A stretch of DNA of 64,000 nucleotides from Streptosporangium saharense (GTDB taxonomy: Bacteria; Actinomycetota; Actinomycetes; Streptosporangiales; Streptosporangiaceae). The notes under the pieces were generated by a model. That model searched no databases, was not told the origin of the DNA, and saw only the letters and a program-made list of their open reading frames with translations. Position 1 is the stretch's first letter; each line of letters starts with the position of its first letter. The position numbers were made by a program, and so were the translations under genes. The stretch lies in contig NZ_JACHJP010000004.1 of NCBI RefSeq assembly GCF_014203715.1, positions 496,001 to 560,000 on the forward strand, read 5' to 3'. This document shows positions 57,461 through 64,000 of the stretch, piece by piece.

Positions 57461-58970
57461 TGGTGCTCTCTTCGTTCGGGAAGGGGAGTTCGGGGACGAT
57501 CTTGCTGTCCCGCGCCCGTCGGGCATGCTCGGCGGCGTCGTCGGCGTCCTTGTAGTAGCCGCGCTGGATAGTTTTCTCTAGAGCTTCGAACAGTCCCGAG
57601 CGGCGCGTCATCGTGCGGAACTTGCGCTCCACGCTGAGAAGCTCGCGCATCGTGGTGAAGTGCAGTTCGTCACCGTCGCAGATCTCGCGCAGGAGCTCGA
57701 CCTCATCCGAGGCGATCATGAGATGCTCGTCGAGGGGACGGCCAGGAAAATCTTCGCCGGTCTCCTCCTTGTAGATCCGCGGCAGAGAGTCTTCGACCTC
57801 GTGTTTGTCGAACACCCAAATGCGGCGGATTTCGTGTAGCTCGTCGAGTGTGATGAGCTCAATCCCGCGTACGTGGATGGGAGCGTTAGCTCGGATCCAG
57901 GTTTGAGCCTCAAGCACCCGGCGCAGCCAGTTCTCGCGAGCGGCCTGAGTGTAGGGGCCGTGGACCATGCGGTCGTTGAACAGCTGAATGTTGCCGTTCA
58001 TCTTCCGGAAGTCCCGCAGGTGGCGGTCATCGGCCACATCCAACTCATCGCGGAGCTCAAGGAGCGGGAGCATCCATTCCTTCTCCTCGTCATTCTGGAT
58101 CATCGCGGACATGGACTTGTCCTTGTCTACGAGGGTGCACGTCCAGCAGCCGAATCGGCTGTCTCCGCAGGAAGGGGTTGTGTTGTCCACGACCAGCGGA
58201 CACTCACCGTCGCTGGAGGCGCCCTGGTACATGGTCAGTAGATCCTTGTTGGGATGTCCCCACGGGTTGGACTTTTGCATGAGGAACGTCCAGACCTCGT
58301 CGTTGCTCCAGTCCTCGACGGGGCTATAGACGAGCGAGTTGGGCAGATTGCCATTGGGCGAAAGGCGATCCCGGACCCGGCGCTTCTCGTGCCTCTCCAT
58401 AACCCGGGCGCGTGCCTGACTCTCCGCCTTGCGAATACCGAGGACGAGGATGGCTTCGCCATGCTGACGTACGACCCGATGGATGAAGTCGTTTGACGGA
58501 CGGATCTTCAGACGCTCGGTACACCAACGGAACTTCGGTCGAGGAGCGGGATATCCCTTGCCGATGAGCCCGACCCAGAAGGTGTCTTTGACCGCCGGAG
58601 TGAGCCGGTTGGGCTGGATAGGGAGCTGTTGCTCCTCTGCGGCCTGGCGCATGGTCTCCAGCGACTGCGTCACCCACGCCGCGACAACCGGGTTCTCCAC
58701 GAGGGTGTCGGTGCTGATGACGTAGACCGGCTTCATCCGTTGATCTGTCTCGAGCCCTTGAAGAGCGAGCCAGACAAGCTGGAGCACAGCGGTGGAGTCC
58801 TTTCCACCGCTGTAGCCGATCACCCAAGGGACTTCGTCCGCGAGATAGAGCTCGCGAATCTCATCGGTCAGTGTGCCGACCACCGCGGCAAGTCCGCCCT
58901 GTGCTTCGAACGGGACGACACGTCGCGTCGGGGTGTTCAGCGATACGACCGTGCGTGATGGGGTGGTCAT
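57447..58970 (-). CDS. dndC: DNA sulphur modification protein DndC (PP-loop sulphurtransferase)
   Basis: 507 residues. SGGKDS (54-59) is the ATP-pyrophosphatase P-loop; FRWCTERLKI and the cysteine set SCGDSRFGCWTC carry the Fe-S cluster and sulphur transfer. DndC moves sulphur from DndA to DNA after adenylation. Overlaps dndB by 4 bases. Reading frame intact. Confidence 0.94.
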   Translation of the reverse strand: MTTPSRTVVSLNTPTRRVVPFEAQGGLAAVVGTLTDEIRELYLADEVPWVIGYSGGKDSTAVLQLVWLALQGLETDQRMKPVYVISTDTLVENPVVAAWVTQSLETMRQAAEEQQLPIQPNRLTPAVKDTFWVGLIGKGYPAPRPKFRWCTERLKIRPSNDFIHRVVRQHGEAILVLGIRKAESQARARVMERHEKRRVRDRLSPNGNLPNSLVYSPVEDWSNDEVWTFLMQKSNPWGHPNKDLLTMYQGASSDGECPLVVDNTTPSCGDSRFGCWTCTLVDKDKSMSAMIQNDEEKEWMLPLLELRDELDVADDRHLRDFRKMNGNIQLFNDRMVHGPYTQAARENWLRRVLEAQTWIRANAPIHVRGIELITLDELHEIRRIWVFDKHEVEDSLPRIYKEETGEDFPGRPLDEHLMIASDEVELLREICDGDELHFTTMRELLSVERKFRTMTRRSGLFEALEKTIQRGYYKDADDAAEHARRARDSKIVPELPFPNEESTNAPA

Positions 58971-60097
58971 CGCTCTCCTCGCTGGTAGGCGTCTTCGGCG
59001 TGCTGCTCTTCAGGACTCAGCTCAAAACCGAGATGCCGACTGAGATAGTTGACTGTGAGTACGACGTTCTGATGATTTTTGGAGACGCGTCCACCGATAA
59101 CGGCCCGCCCCTCCCAGACGCTGCTGGTGCGCGACCAGTCGATCTGGCGGAGCGGCGCCAGCCGCGGTTTCCACACCTTTGGATCAAGCGACTGATGCAG
59201 CAGCGTGTTCCCGAGACGGCCGAGGGCGTGGAGAGCGATCCCGTGAGTGTGGAGAAACTGCTTGCGGACCTCCGCTGCGGACAGCGTCTTGTTACGGACC
59301 TCCGCCCACTCCGGGATCAACTCATCGATCGCCTCCCAGAACTCCCAGGCAATGCGCTGAGCTTGATCGGAATTCAGCTCCAGGCCCCGGAGCAGTGCCG
59401 TCGTCGCGGTATACAGCGCGCTCAAGGTGCACAGCTTGCGCGAGCGGGCGGAGAGGGTGCTGGCTTCCATCTCAACGTAGTTGCGGAAGACCGGACACTT
59501 CAGTGCGAGCAGCTTGGTTAGCTGAGACAGCTCGTCGCGGTGGTCGTAAAGGACCCCGATGGACCTGGCCGGCCGTACTGCGTGCCGGTTGAGGTCGGCG
59601 AAGAGCTGCTGGCTTCGCTCAAGGCCGGCGTCATAGAAGAAGACGACCGCGATGGTCTCATCGCCTAGTGCCTGGTTCTCCCGCAACGCGGCCTCGATGG
59701 CTGCCCGCCGGTGTTGACCGTCGTTGATCAAGAAGCGGGATGCCATCGGGATGCGTAGCTGGCCGACCCGCATACCTGGACCTTGGTCGGAGACGCCCTC
59801 GAAACGCATGACGCCGTCGACTGACGCAGTGAGCGCACTGAAGACGTAATCATCCGGGTTGTCGAGGATGTACCTCGTTAGGGCGGGGATTCGTCCCTTG
59901 TTCAGGACCCGCTGAGCTCGAACCTCGGGTGCGAGCTCATCCTCATCAAAGAGAAAAATTTTGGGGATGAGGCGTAACGGACACATCGAGACGTAATACT
60001 CACGCCCCGCCTGGATCCCGCGAATCGCTGGGAAGATGTACTCGAAGCCTGCTGTGGTCGCTTCCTCAGCAGGCTTAGCGACTCCCTGCGTTCCCAT
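58967..60097 (-). CDS. dndB: DndB, transcriptional regulator of the Dnd operon
   Basis: 376 residues. NDGQHRRAA (125-133) is the DGQHR motif of the DndB family. SRFLINDGQHRRAAIEAALR and FADLNRHAVRPARSIGVLYD lie in the family's expected order. DndB binds the dnd promoter and represses it. The ATG at 60097 faces the divergent dndA. Confidence 0.92.
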   Translation of the reverse strand: MGTQGVAKPAEEATTAGFEYIFPAIRGIQAGREYYVSMCPLRLIPKIFLFDEDELAPEVRAQRVLNKGRIPALTRYILDNPDDYVFSALTASVDGVMRFEGVSDQGPGMRVGQLRIPMASRFLINDGQHRRAAIEAALRENQALGDETIAVVFFYDAGLERSQQLFADLNRHAVRPARSIGVLYDHRDELSQLTKLLALKCPVFRNYVEMEASTLSARSRKLCTLSALYTATTALLRGLELNSDQAQRIAWEFWEAIDELIPEWAEVRNKTLSAAEVRKQFLHTHGIALHALGRLGNTLLHQSLDPKVWKPRLAPLRQIDWSRTSSVWEGRAVIGGRVSKNHQNVVLTVNYLSRHLGFELSPEEQHAEDAYQRGER

Positions 60098-60114
60098 GCG
60101 TCACACGATAGCGT

Positions 60115-60141
60115 AACGTACGTGAAAGAGGAAACGTACGT
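60115..60141. promoter_or_regulatory. two AACGTACGT repeats 18 bp apart, probable DndB operator
   Basis: AACGTACGT occurs at 60115-60123 and 60133-60141, and ACGTACGT-type words extend the second copy. They lie in the 83-bp gap between dndB and dndA and each is self-complementary at its core. Repression by DndB at this spot is known in other species; the exact word here is inferred. Confidence 0.6.
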
Positions 60142-60180
60142 ACGCAAGTCTCCCACGTAAACACACCATCAGGAGCTGTT

Positions 60181-61326
60181 GTGGTCGCTTACCTAGACGC
60201 CGCGGCAACCACTCGGGTTGACCCCCGGGTAGCGGAGGTTGTGCTGCACTGGATGGTCGAGGAGTTCGGCAATGCCGGCAGCCGGACTCATGCATGGGGC
60301 ACCAGCGCTAAGAGGGTTGTCGCCCGTGCCAGGGAGTCGATCGCCCAGCACCTCGGTGCCAGGCCAGATGAGCTGATCTTCACCAGCGGCGCCACCGAGT
60401 CCAACAACATCGCGTTGCTCGGGCTTGCGCCGTACGGCGAACACCATGGTCGACGCCACATCATCAGCTCCGCGATTGAGCATAAGGCCGTGCTCGAGCC
60501 TCTGGAGCACCTGCAATCACGTGGATTTGAGGTTGACCTCATTACCCCTGGGGCATCGGGGCGAGTGCCGGTTGAAGCGGTGCTAGAGCGACTGCGTCCG
60601 GACACGCTTCTGGTCTCCCTCATGCACGTCAACAACGAGACCGGCGTGATCCAACCCGTAGCTGAGCTAGCCGAACGACTCCGTGAGACACCGACGTACT
60701 TCCACGTCGACGCCGCTCAGGGCTTCGCCAAGTTCCCCGCTGACTTGCAGGCCCCGATAGATCTCATCAGCTTCAGCGGGCACAAGACCGGAGCCCCAAA
60801 GGGCATAGGCGGTCTGCTCACCCGGCGCCGAGGCAGGGCTACCGTCCCGTTGACCCCCCTGATGTACGGCGGGGGCCAGGAACGGAAACTCCGCCCCGGC
60901 ACCCTGCCTGTTCCACTTGTAGCCGGGCTTGCCAAGGCCCTCGAGGTCTTCGAGGCTGACCGCGTGAAGTGGCTCGCAGAGGCCGAAGATTTCCGCGGCC
61001 GGCTCCTAACCGCGCTTAGCAGGACCAAGTACCGCCTCAACGGGGATCAGGACCACGTCGTCCCGCACATCGTCAGTCTCTCCTTCGAGGGAGTAGACGC
61101 CGAGGCGCTGATTTTGCAGTTGCAGGACTATGCTGCGGTCGCTACAGGGTCAGCGTGTACCAGCGCCTCCTACACGCCTAGCCATGTTCTGGCGGCAATG
61201 GGGTTGCCCGAAGAGGAGGCCGGCAACGGTCTACGTCTCTCATGGTTCCCAAGCCAAGCCCAAGAGCTGGATCTCGACGGGTTTGTGAACGTAATCGCCG
61301 ACTTCCAGGCCAACGCGACAATTTAA
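60181..61326 (+). CDS. dndA: cysteine desulphurase DndA (IscS/NifS-like)
   Basis: 381 residues from GTG 60181 with AGGAG upstream. SFSGHKTGAPKG places the PLP Lys at 202 and GSACTSAS the catalytic Cys at 327. YLDAAATTRVDP is the class V aminotransferase start. DndA supplies sulphur from cysteine to DndC. It is divergent from dndB and meets the associated methyltransferase at a 4-bp overlap (TTAA). Confidence 0.94.
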   Translation: MVAYLDAAATTRVDPRVAEVVLHWMVEEFGNAGSRTHAWGTSAKRVVARARESIAQHLGARPDELIFTSGATESNNIALLGLAPYGEHHGRRHIISSAIEHKAVLEPLEHLQSRGFEVDLITPGASGRVPVEAVLERLRPDTLLVSLMHVNNETGVIQPVAELAERLRETPTYFHVDAAQGFAKFPADLQAPIDLISFSGHKTGAPKGIGGLLTRRRGRATVPLTPLMYGGGQERKLRPGTLPVPLVAGLAKALEVFEADRVKWLAEAEDFRGRLLTALSRTKYRLNGDQDHVVPHIVSLSFEGVDAEALILQLQDYAAVATGSACTSASYTPSHVLAAMGLPEEEAGNGLRLSWFPSQAQELDLDGFVNVIADFQANATI

Positions 61327-62771
61327 CGGCGCCGAATCAGACGATGTCCCCGGAGCGTCCTGCCACATCGGACAAGCTCGGCTTCCCAACCCTCTTCCGT
61401 TCCGATGAGGTGAGGGTTCGCATACAGCCCCGCCCGGAGTTCGCTCTCGGTCAGCCGTCGGTACTTGGGCACATCCGGGTCATCTGAGTGTAGGAACTCA
61501 TGCTTGCGGTGGAGCAACGGCCGGTTCGTGGACTCCTCGTACGACAGGTACGAGATTTTCAGCGTGCTGAGATCCACCAGATAGGAGGACCTCAGCCGGG
61601 GGTGGGGGTCGGCATCGAACTCTGGATAGTCCAGCCAGCTGACCCCGCGCCCCTGGTGCCGGAGCTTGGCGATCGTCCACTCCAGGGGGCGCCCCGCCGC
61701 GACTGAGGCACAGTGTTCATAGAGCCTGAGCACCACCGGCATCGCGTCGATCGCTCGCCTGTGCACGTAAAGCGCGGTTGGAGTCACCTTGCCGACCTTG
61801 GATCCGTTCATGGCTCCCCGGACGTACGCATCGTCGCGAAGCTTGAGCAGCAACCGATCGGACCGTCGGCACGCCTCCTTATAGGAGCTGAAGAACGCCC
61901 GCACATCCAATTGGACGGAGAGCGGAAGGCAGCCGAACGGTCCGCGCCCGTTGAAGAGCTCTACGCCTAGGAAGAGCAATGTTGTCAGCGTGGAGCGCTT
62001 GGCTCCCTCAGCGACCTTTTCTGGGTCGACAGAGCTTCTGACGAGGCGCTGCAGCTCCGAGGCACTCAGGTGCGCCAGGAGCTCAGCCATCTGCGTGGGC
62101 ATTTCTTCCACCCGGGGGACCCTGCCACGCTGCTCGGTGTGGTCGACTACCGCCGCAATCGCGGATGCGGCGTCGCCGGAGACGAGCCAGGTGATGTCTG
62201 GCGCGATCCGCCGGGCCAGGTAACTGAGACGTTCCTCGTCCTGTTTGAAGGCGTACACAATGCCCGGCGCCGCCGAGACACAGCGCACTCCCGTGGTGTC
62301 TTCCACGTAGCTGCGCAGTTCGTTAGGGCCGAACAGGTGCTGGAACGTCCGGCGGCTCGTCAGTACCCCGTCCCCGAACTCGGCACCCTTGACTTTGGTC
62401 TTTTCCCACGTCAACCGGGTGGACACGACAAGCGCCTTGCCCGCCAGTTCCCAGGCCCGCATCAGGGTACGGCGGCGCTCCCCGGGGTCCTCAATGATGT
62501 TGAGGACGTATGTGAGGAGCACGACGTCCGCCGGGCCAAGGTTGCCGCCGGGATTGAAGTGCGGGTCCCACCCCGACGCCTCGATCTCCATCTGCCTGAG
62601 TGCATGGACATCATCGCCACGCCCGCACCCATAGTCGAGGACCGAGCGCTCAGGAGTGATCTGCTGGTCGACGACAGCCTGACGAGCGGGCGTGGAAAGC
62701 CCGGTCCTGCTGATCGCGGTGAGGCGACGCTCGGTCTCCCAGGCGCCGCCCGTCTGCTGTGCGAGGGTCAC
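61323..62771 (-). CDS. Dnd-associated putative methyltransferase
   Basis: 482 residues from GTG 62771. VLDYGCGRGDDVHALRQMEI is the SAM-binding motif I and DVVLLTYVLNIIED motif II. The C-terminal part is uncharacterised. This size and N-terminal motif fit the 'DNA phosphorothioation-associated putative methyltransferase' family. Its substrate is not known. Confidence 0.8.
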   Translation of the reverse strand: MTLAQQTGGAWETERRLTAISRTGLSTPARQAVVDQQITPERSVLDYGCGRGDDVHALRQMEIEASGWDPHFNPGGNLGPADVVLLTYVLNIIEDPGERRRTLMRAWELAGKALVVSTRLTWEKTKVKGAEFGDGVLTSRRTFQHLFGPNELRSYVEDTTGVRCVSAAPGIVYAFKQDEERLSYLARRIAPDITWLVSGDAASAIAAVVDHTEQRGRVPRVEEMPTQMAELLAHLSASELQRLVRSSVDPEKVAEGAKRSTLTTLLFLGVELFNGRGPFGCLPLSVQLDVRAFFSSYKEACRRSDRLLLKLRDDAYVRGAMNGSKVGKVTPTALYVHRRAIDAMPVVLRLYEHCASVAAGRPLEWTIAKLRHQGRGVSWLDYPEFDADPHPRLRSSYLVDLSTLKISYLSYEESTNRPLLHRKHEFLHSDDPDVPKYRRLTESELRAGLYANPHLIGTEEGWEAELVRCGRTLRGHRLIRRR

Positions 62772-62778
62772 TCCCCCA

Positions 62779-63264
62779 TCATGGGGTCGTGAAGTCCGGT
62801 GGGCTGAAGAACTGGTCGAGAACCAAGGGAAGGTCTGATTCCTTCCGGGTACGGCCGGCCTGACGAACCATCTCAAGCAGGATGTCCATGACCCGGGACT
62901 TGCTGGCGTTGATCTCCCCCTGAATGTGGTTGAGTCCGCCGTTGGCGTACCCCTCGAAGATCGCCACCCGCTCGCCGAGTCGCTCCTCGCTGAGGATGCT
63001 GGGATCTCCCGGGTGCCTGAGGACGCCGAGGGAGTCGATGAAAGCTTCGGCGGTGGCGTACCGCCGGAAGACCTCGTATCGAATGGGCTCCCCCGCCTCG
63101 GTGAACTCTTCCCACCTGTCGTTGGCGAAGCCCACCGAGGCGGCGAACAACATCGTCGTGGCCATACTGGGGAACGGGCCGTCACCATCCTTCATCAGCT
63201 GCTGAATCAACTTCTCATGCGCCTTCGGGCGCCGGACCCGCTGCTCGCTGAGGGTGGTCGTCAT
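62779..63264 (-). CDS. Dnd-associated protein 4-like
   Basis: 161 residues. RPKAHEKLIQQLMKDGDGPF, TMLFAASVGF, and IFEGYANGGLNHIQGEI match the pattern of 'dnd system-associated protein 4' (FAA.lGf...EeYANGGL). It precedes the methyltransferase gene with a 7-bp gap and overlaps the ATPase upstream by 4 bp. Function unknown. Confidence 0.7.
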   Translation of the reverse strand: MTTTLSEQRVRRPKAHEKLIQQLMKDGDGPFPSMATTMLFAASVGFANDRWEEFTEAGEPIRYEVFRRYATAEAFIDSLGVLRHPGDPSILSEERLGERVAIFEGYANGGLNHIQGEINASKSRVMDILLEMVRQAGRTRKESDLPLVLDQFFSPPDFTTP

Positions 63265-64000
63265 GCCGTCACCTCAGTGATCTCCGCGCCGTCGAAGGAC
63301 GAGCCCACCACCTGGTACGGGTAATCTCTTCCGTCCACGCTGATCTTCTCTGTGACGTCTACGAGGTCGCTCTTGGTGGTGTGGGTAGTAATGATGTACT
63401 GCTTGCCGATCCGCTGCGCGAGCGCCTCTTCGGCGACTCCATCGGCCTGCGCTTTGCTGGAAAGCACGACCACCTGGGAGGTCATCTCGGGGAGAAACTT
63501 GGCGATCTGACGCCGGTAGTCATCATCGAGGTTGCCGAAGACCGCGTCCATTACCACTGGATACTCCCCGCCGACACCGCCGAAGAATGGGTTCGTGTTC
63601 GTAGCGGCATCGCGGCACTCTTGAGCGATCGCCCCGACGAAGGAGAGCGAGAGCAGCATGTTCTCGCCGGTTGACTTAGGGGCGGGCATGGTCTCGCCGC
63701 CTACCCGCTCCCAGTACTCCAGCTGGAAGTCACTGGTCAGCTCGGGCTCGTAGTTCTTCAGGGACGCCTGCTTGAAAAGGTCCCGGATCCGGGTGTCCAG
63801 TCGGCGGCGGATGCTGTCCGAGAGCAGTTCGAGGATCTGCTTCAAGGCGTTCTCCGTATCGCGGATCACGGTGATGCGACGCTGGATGCGTTGGTTGTTC
63901 TCGTCCTTGACCTGGAGCTTGTCGACCTGCTCTTCCTTCTGCTTCTTCTGGGCGGCGAGGAGCTCCAGGTGCTCGTCGATGCCGCCGAGCCGACGACTGG
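63261..64000 (-). CDS. Dnd-associated SMC/RecF-like ATPase, C-terminal part (runs off window)
   Basis: About 246 residues are visible; the start lies beyond 64000. A coiled coil (EHLELLAAQKKQKEEQVDKL) comes first. Then STGENMLLSLSFVGAIAQEC is a signature-like helix and YPVVMDAVFGNLDDDYRRQI is the Walker B/D-loop. TSQVVVLSSKAQADGVAEEA completes the ATPase head. It shares an operon with associated protein 4. Likely part of the restriction or repair arm of the Dnd system. Confidence 0.7.
   Translation of the reverse strand, partial: SRRLGGIDEHLELLAAQKKQKEEQVDKLQVKDENNQRIQRRITVIRDTENALKQILELLSDSIRRRLDTRIRDLFKQASLKNYEPELTSDFQLEYWERVGGETMPAPKSTGENMLLSLSFVGAIAQECRDAATNTNPFFGGVGGEYPVVMDAVFGNLDDDYRRQIAKFLPEMTSQVVVLSSKAQADGVAEEALAQRIGKQYIITTHTTKSDLVDVTEKISVDGRDYPYQVVGSSFDGAEITEVTA

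Larger units (their letters stand above)
44192..64000. mobile_element. inferred second integrated element carrying the Dnd island (right end not seen)
   Basis: The att-like site at 44192, its terminator and an integrase remnant reading toward the att site have the same order as the left end of the AICE. Everything to the right (small ORFs, two IS or nuclease clusters, the Dnd locus) has mixed GC and defence functions and no housekeeping genes. The right end would be beyond 64000. This is inference from layout. Confidence 0.4.

Overview
The window is high-GC actinobacterial DNA, probably from a filamentous member of the Streptosporangiales or a relative. The evidence is the ESX/WXG100 pair, paired YbaB-like proteins, a SigE-type sigma factor, a WhiB protein, frequent GTG starts, and an actinomycete integrative and conjugative element (AICE). 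The family-level assignment is inference.

Region 1 (1-19053) is ordinary chromosome. It carries a type VII secretion toxin/partner pair, two YbaB-like proteins, a MazG-like pyrophosphatase, a membrane protein/XRE regulator pair with an apparently leaderless promoter, oxidoreductases, a TetR gene sharing a 15-bp palindrome with a divergent membrane protein, an M48 protease operon, an ECF sigma factor with its partner, a two-component system and an ArsR regulator. Two intergenic stretches are filled with degenerate repeats (14619-15002 and 17747-18500).

Region 2 (19054-42249) is a tRNA-Arg(ACG) gene followed by a complete-looking AICE of about 23 kb. It is bounded by a perfect 44-bp repeat of the tRNA 3' end. 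In order it holds an IS481-type insertion with a 6-bp target duplication, an integrase and excisionase, a 35-bp inverted repeat packed with iterons, a Rep/helicase and prim-pol pair, accessory genes, a frameshifted PAPS-reductase-like gene, an FtsK/TraB translocase, a long minus-strand train of tiny ORFs, a WhiB and NUDIX gene, a DUF4097 gene, and on the plus strand a GntR-kinase, a nucleotide-kinase-like and a HAD gene. Five small ORFs of the train are each preceded by the same hairpin element, and its main stem shows compensatory base changes.

Region 3 (42250-46960) is an accretion zone. It has a second terminator-bearing element end, a divergent metallo-hydrolase/MerR pair, a third att-like tRNA fragment (44192-44230), and a truncated, frameshifted integrase right beside it. 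The layout suggests that a further element starts at the third att site and runs rightwards beyond the window.

Region 4 (47341-64000) is a defence island. One candidate cassette has a sigma-like/HTH protein, a GIY-YIG nuclease and a MORC-like GHKL ATPase. Next come a Mrr-type restriction nuclease, an IS630 copy, and an unrecognised protein with Lsr2-like motifs at both ends and four internal repeats. Then comes a DNA phosphorothioation locus: dndE, dndD, dndC and dndB on the minus strand, dndA divergent, and a Dnd-associated methyltransferase, associated protein 4 and a truncated ATPase. DndC and DndD with DndA and DndE make the sulphur modification, and DndB probably represses through ACGT repeats between dndB and dndA. 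No dndFGH restriction genes are seen inside the window.

Several genes in regions 2-4 carry single-base frameshifts. These could be real decay or base-calling errors in homopolymers.
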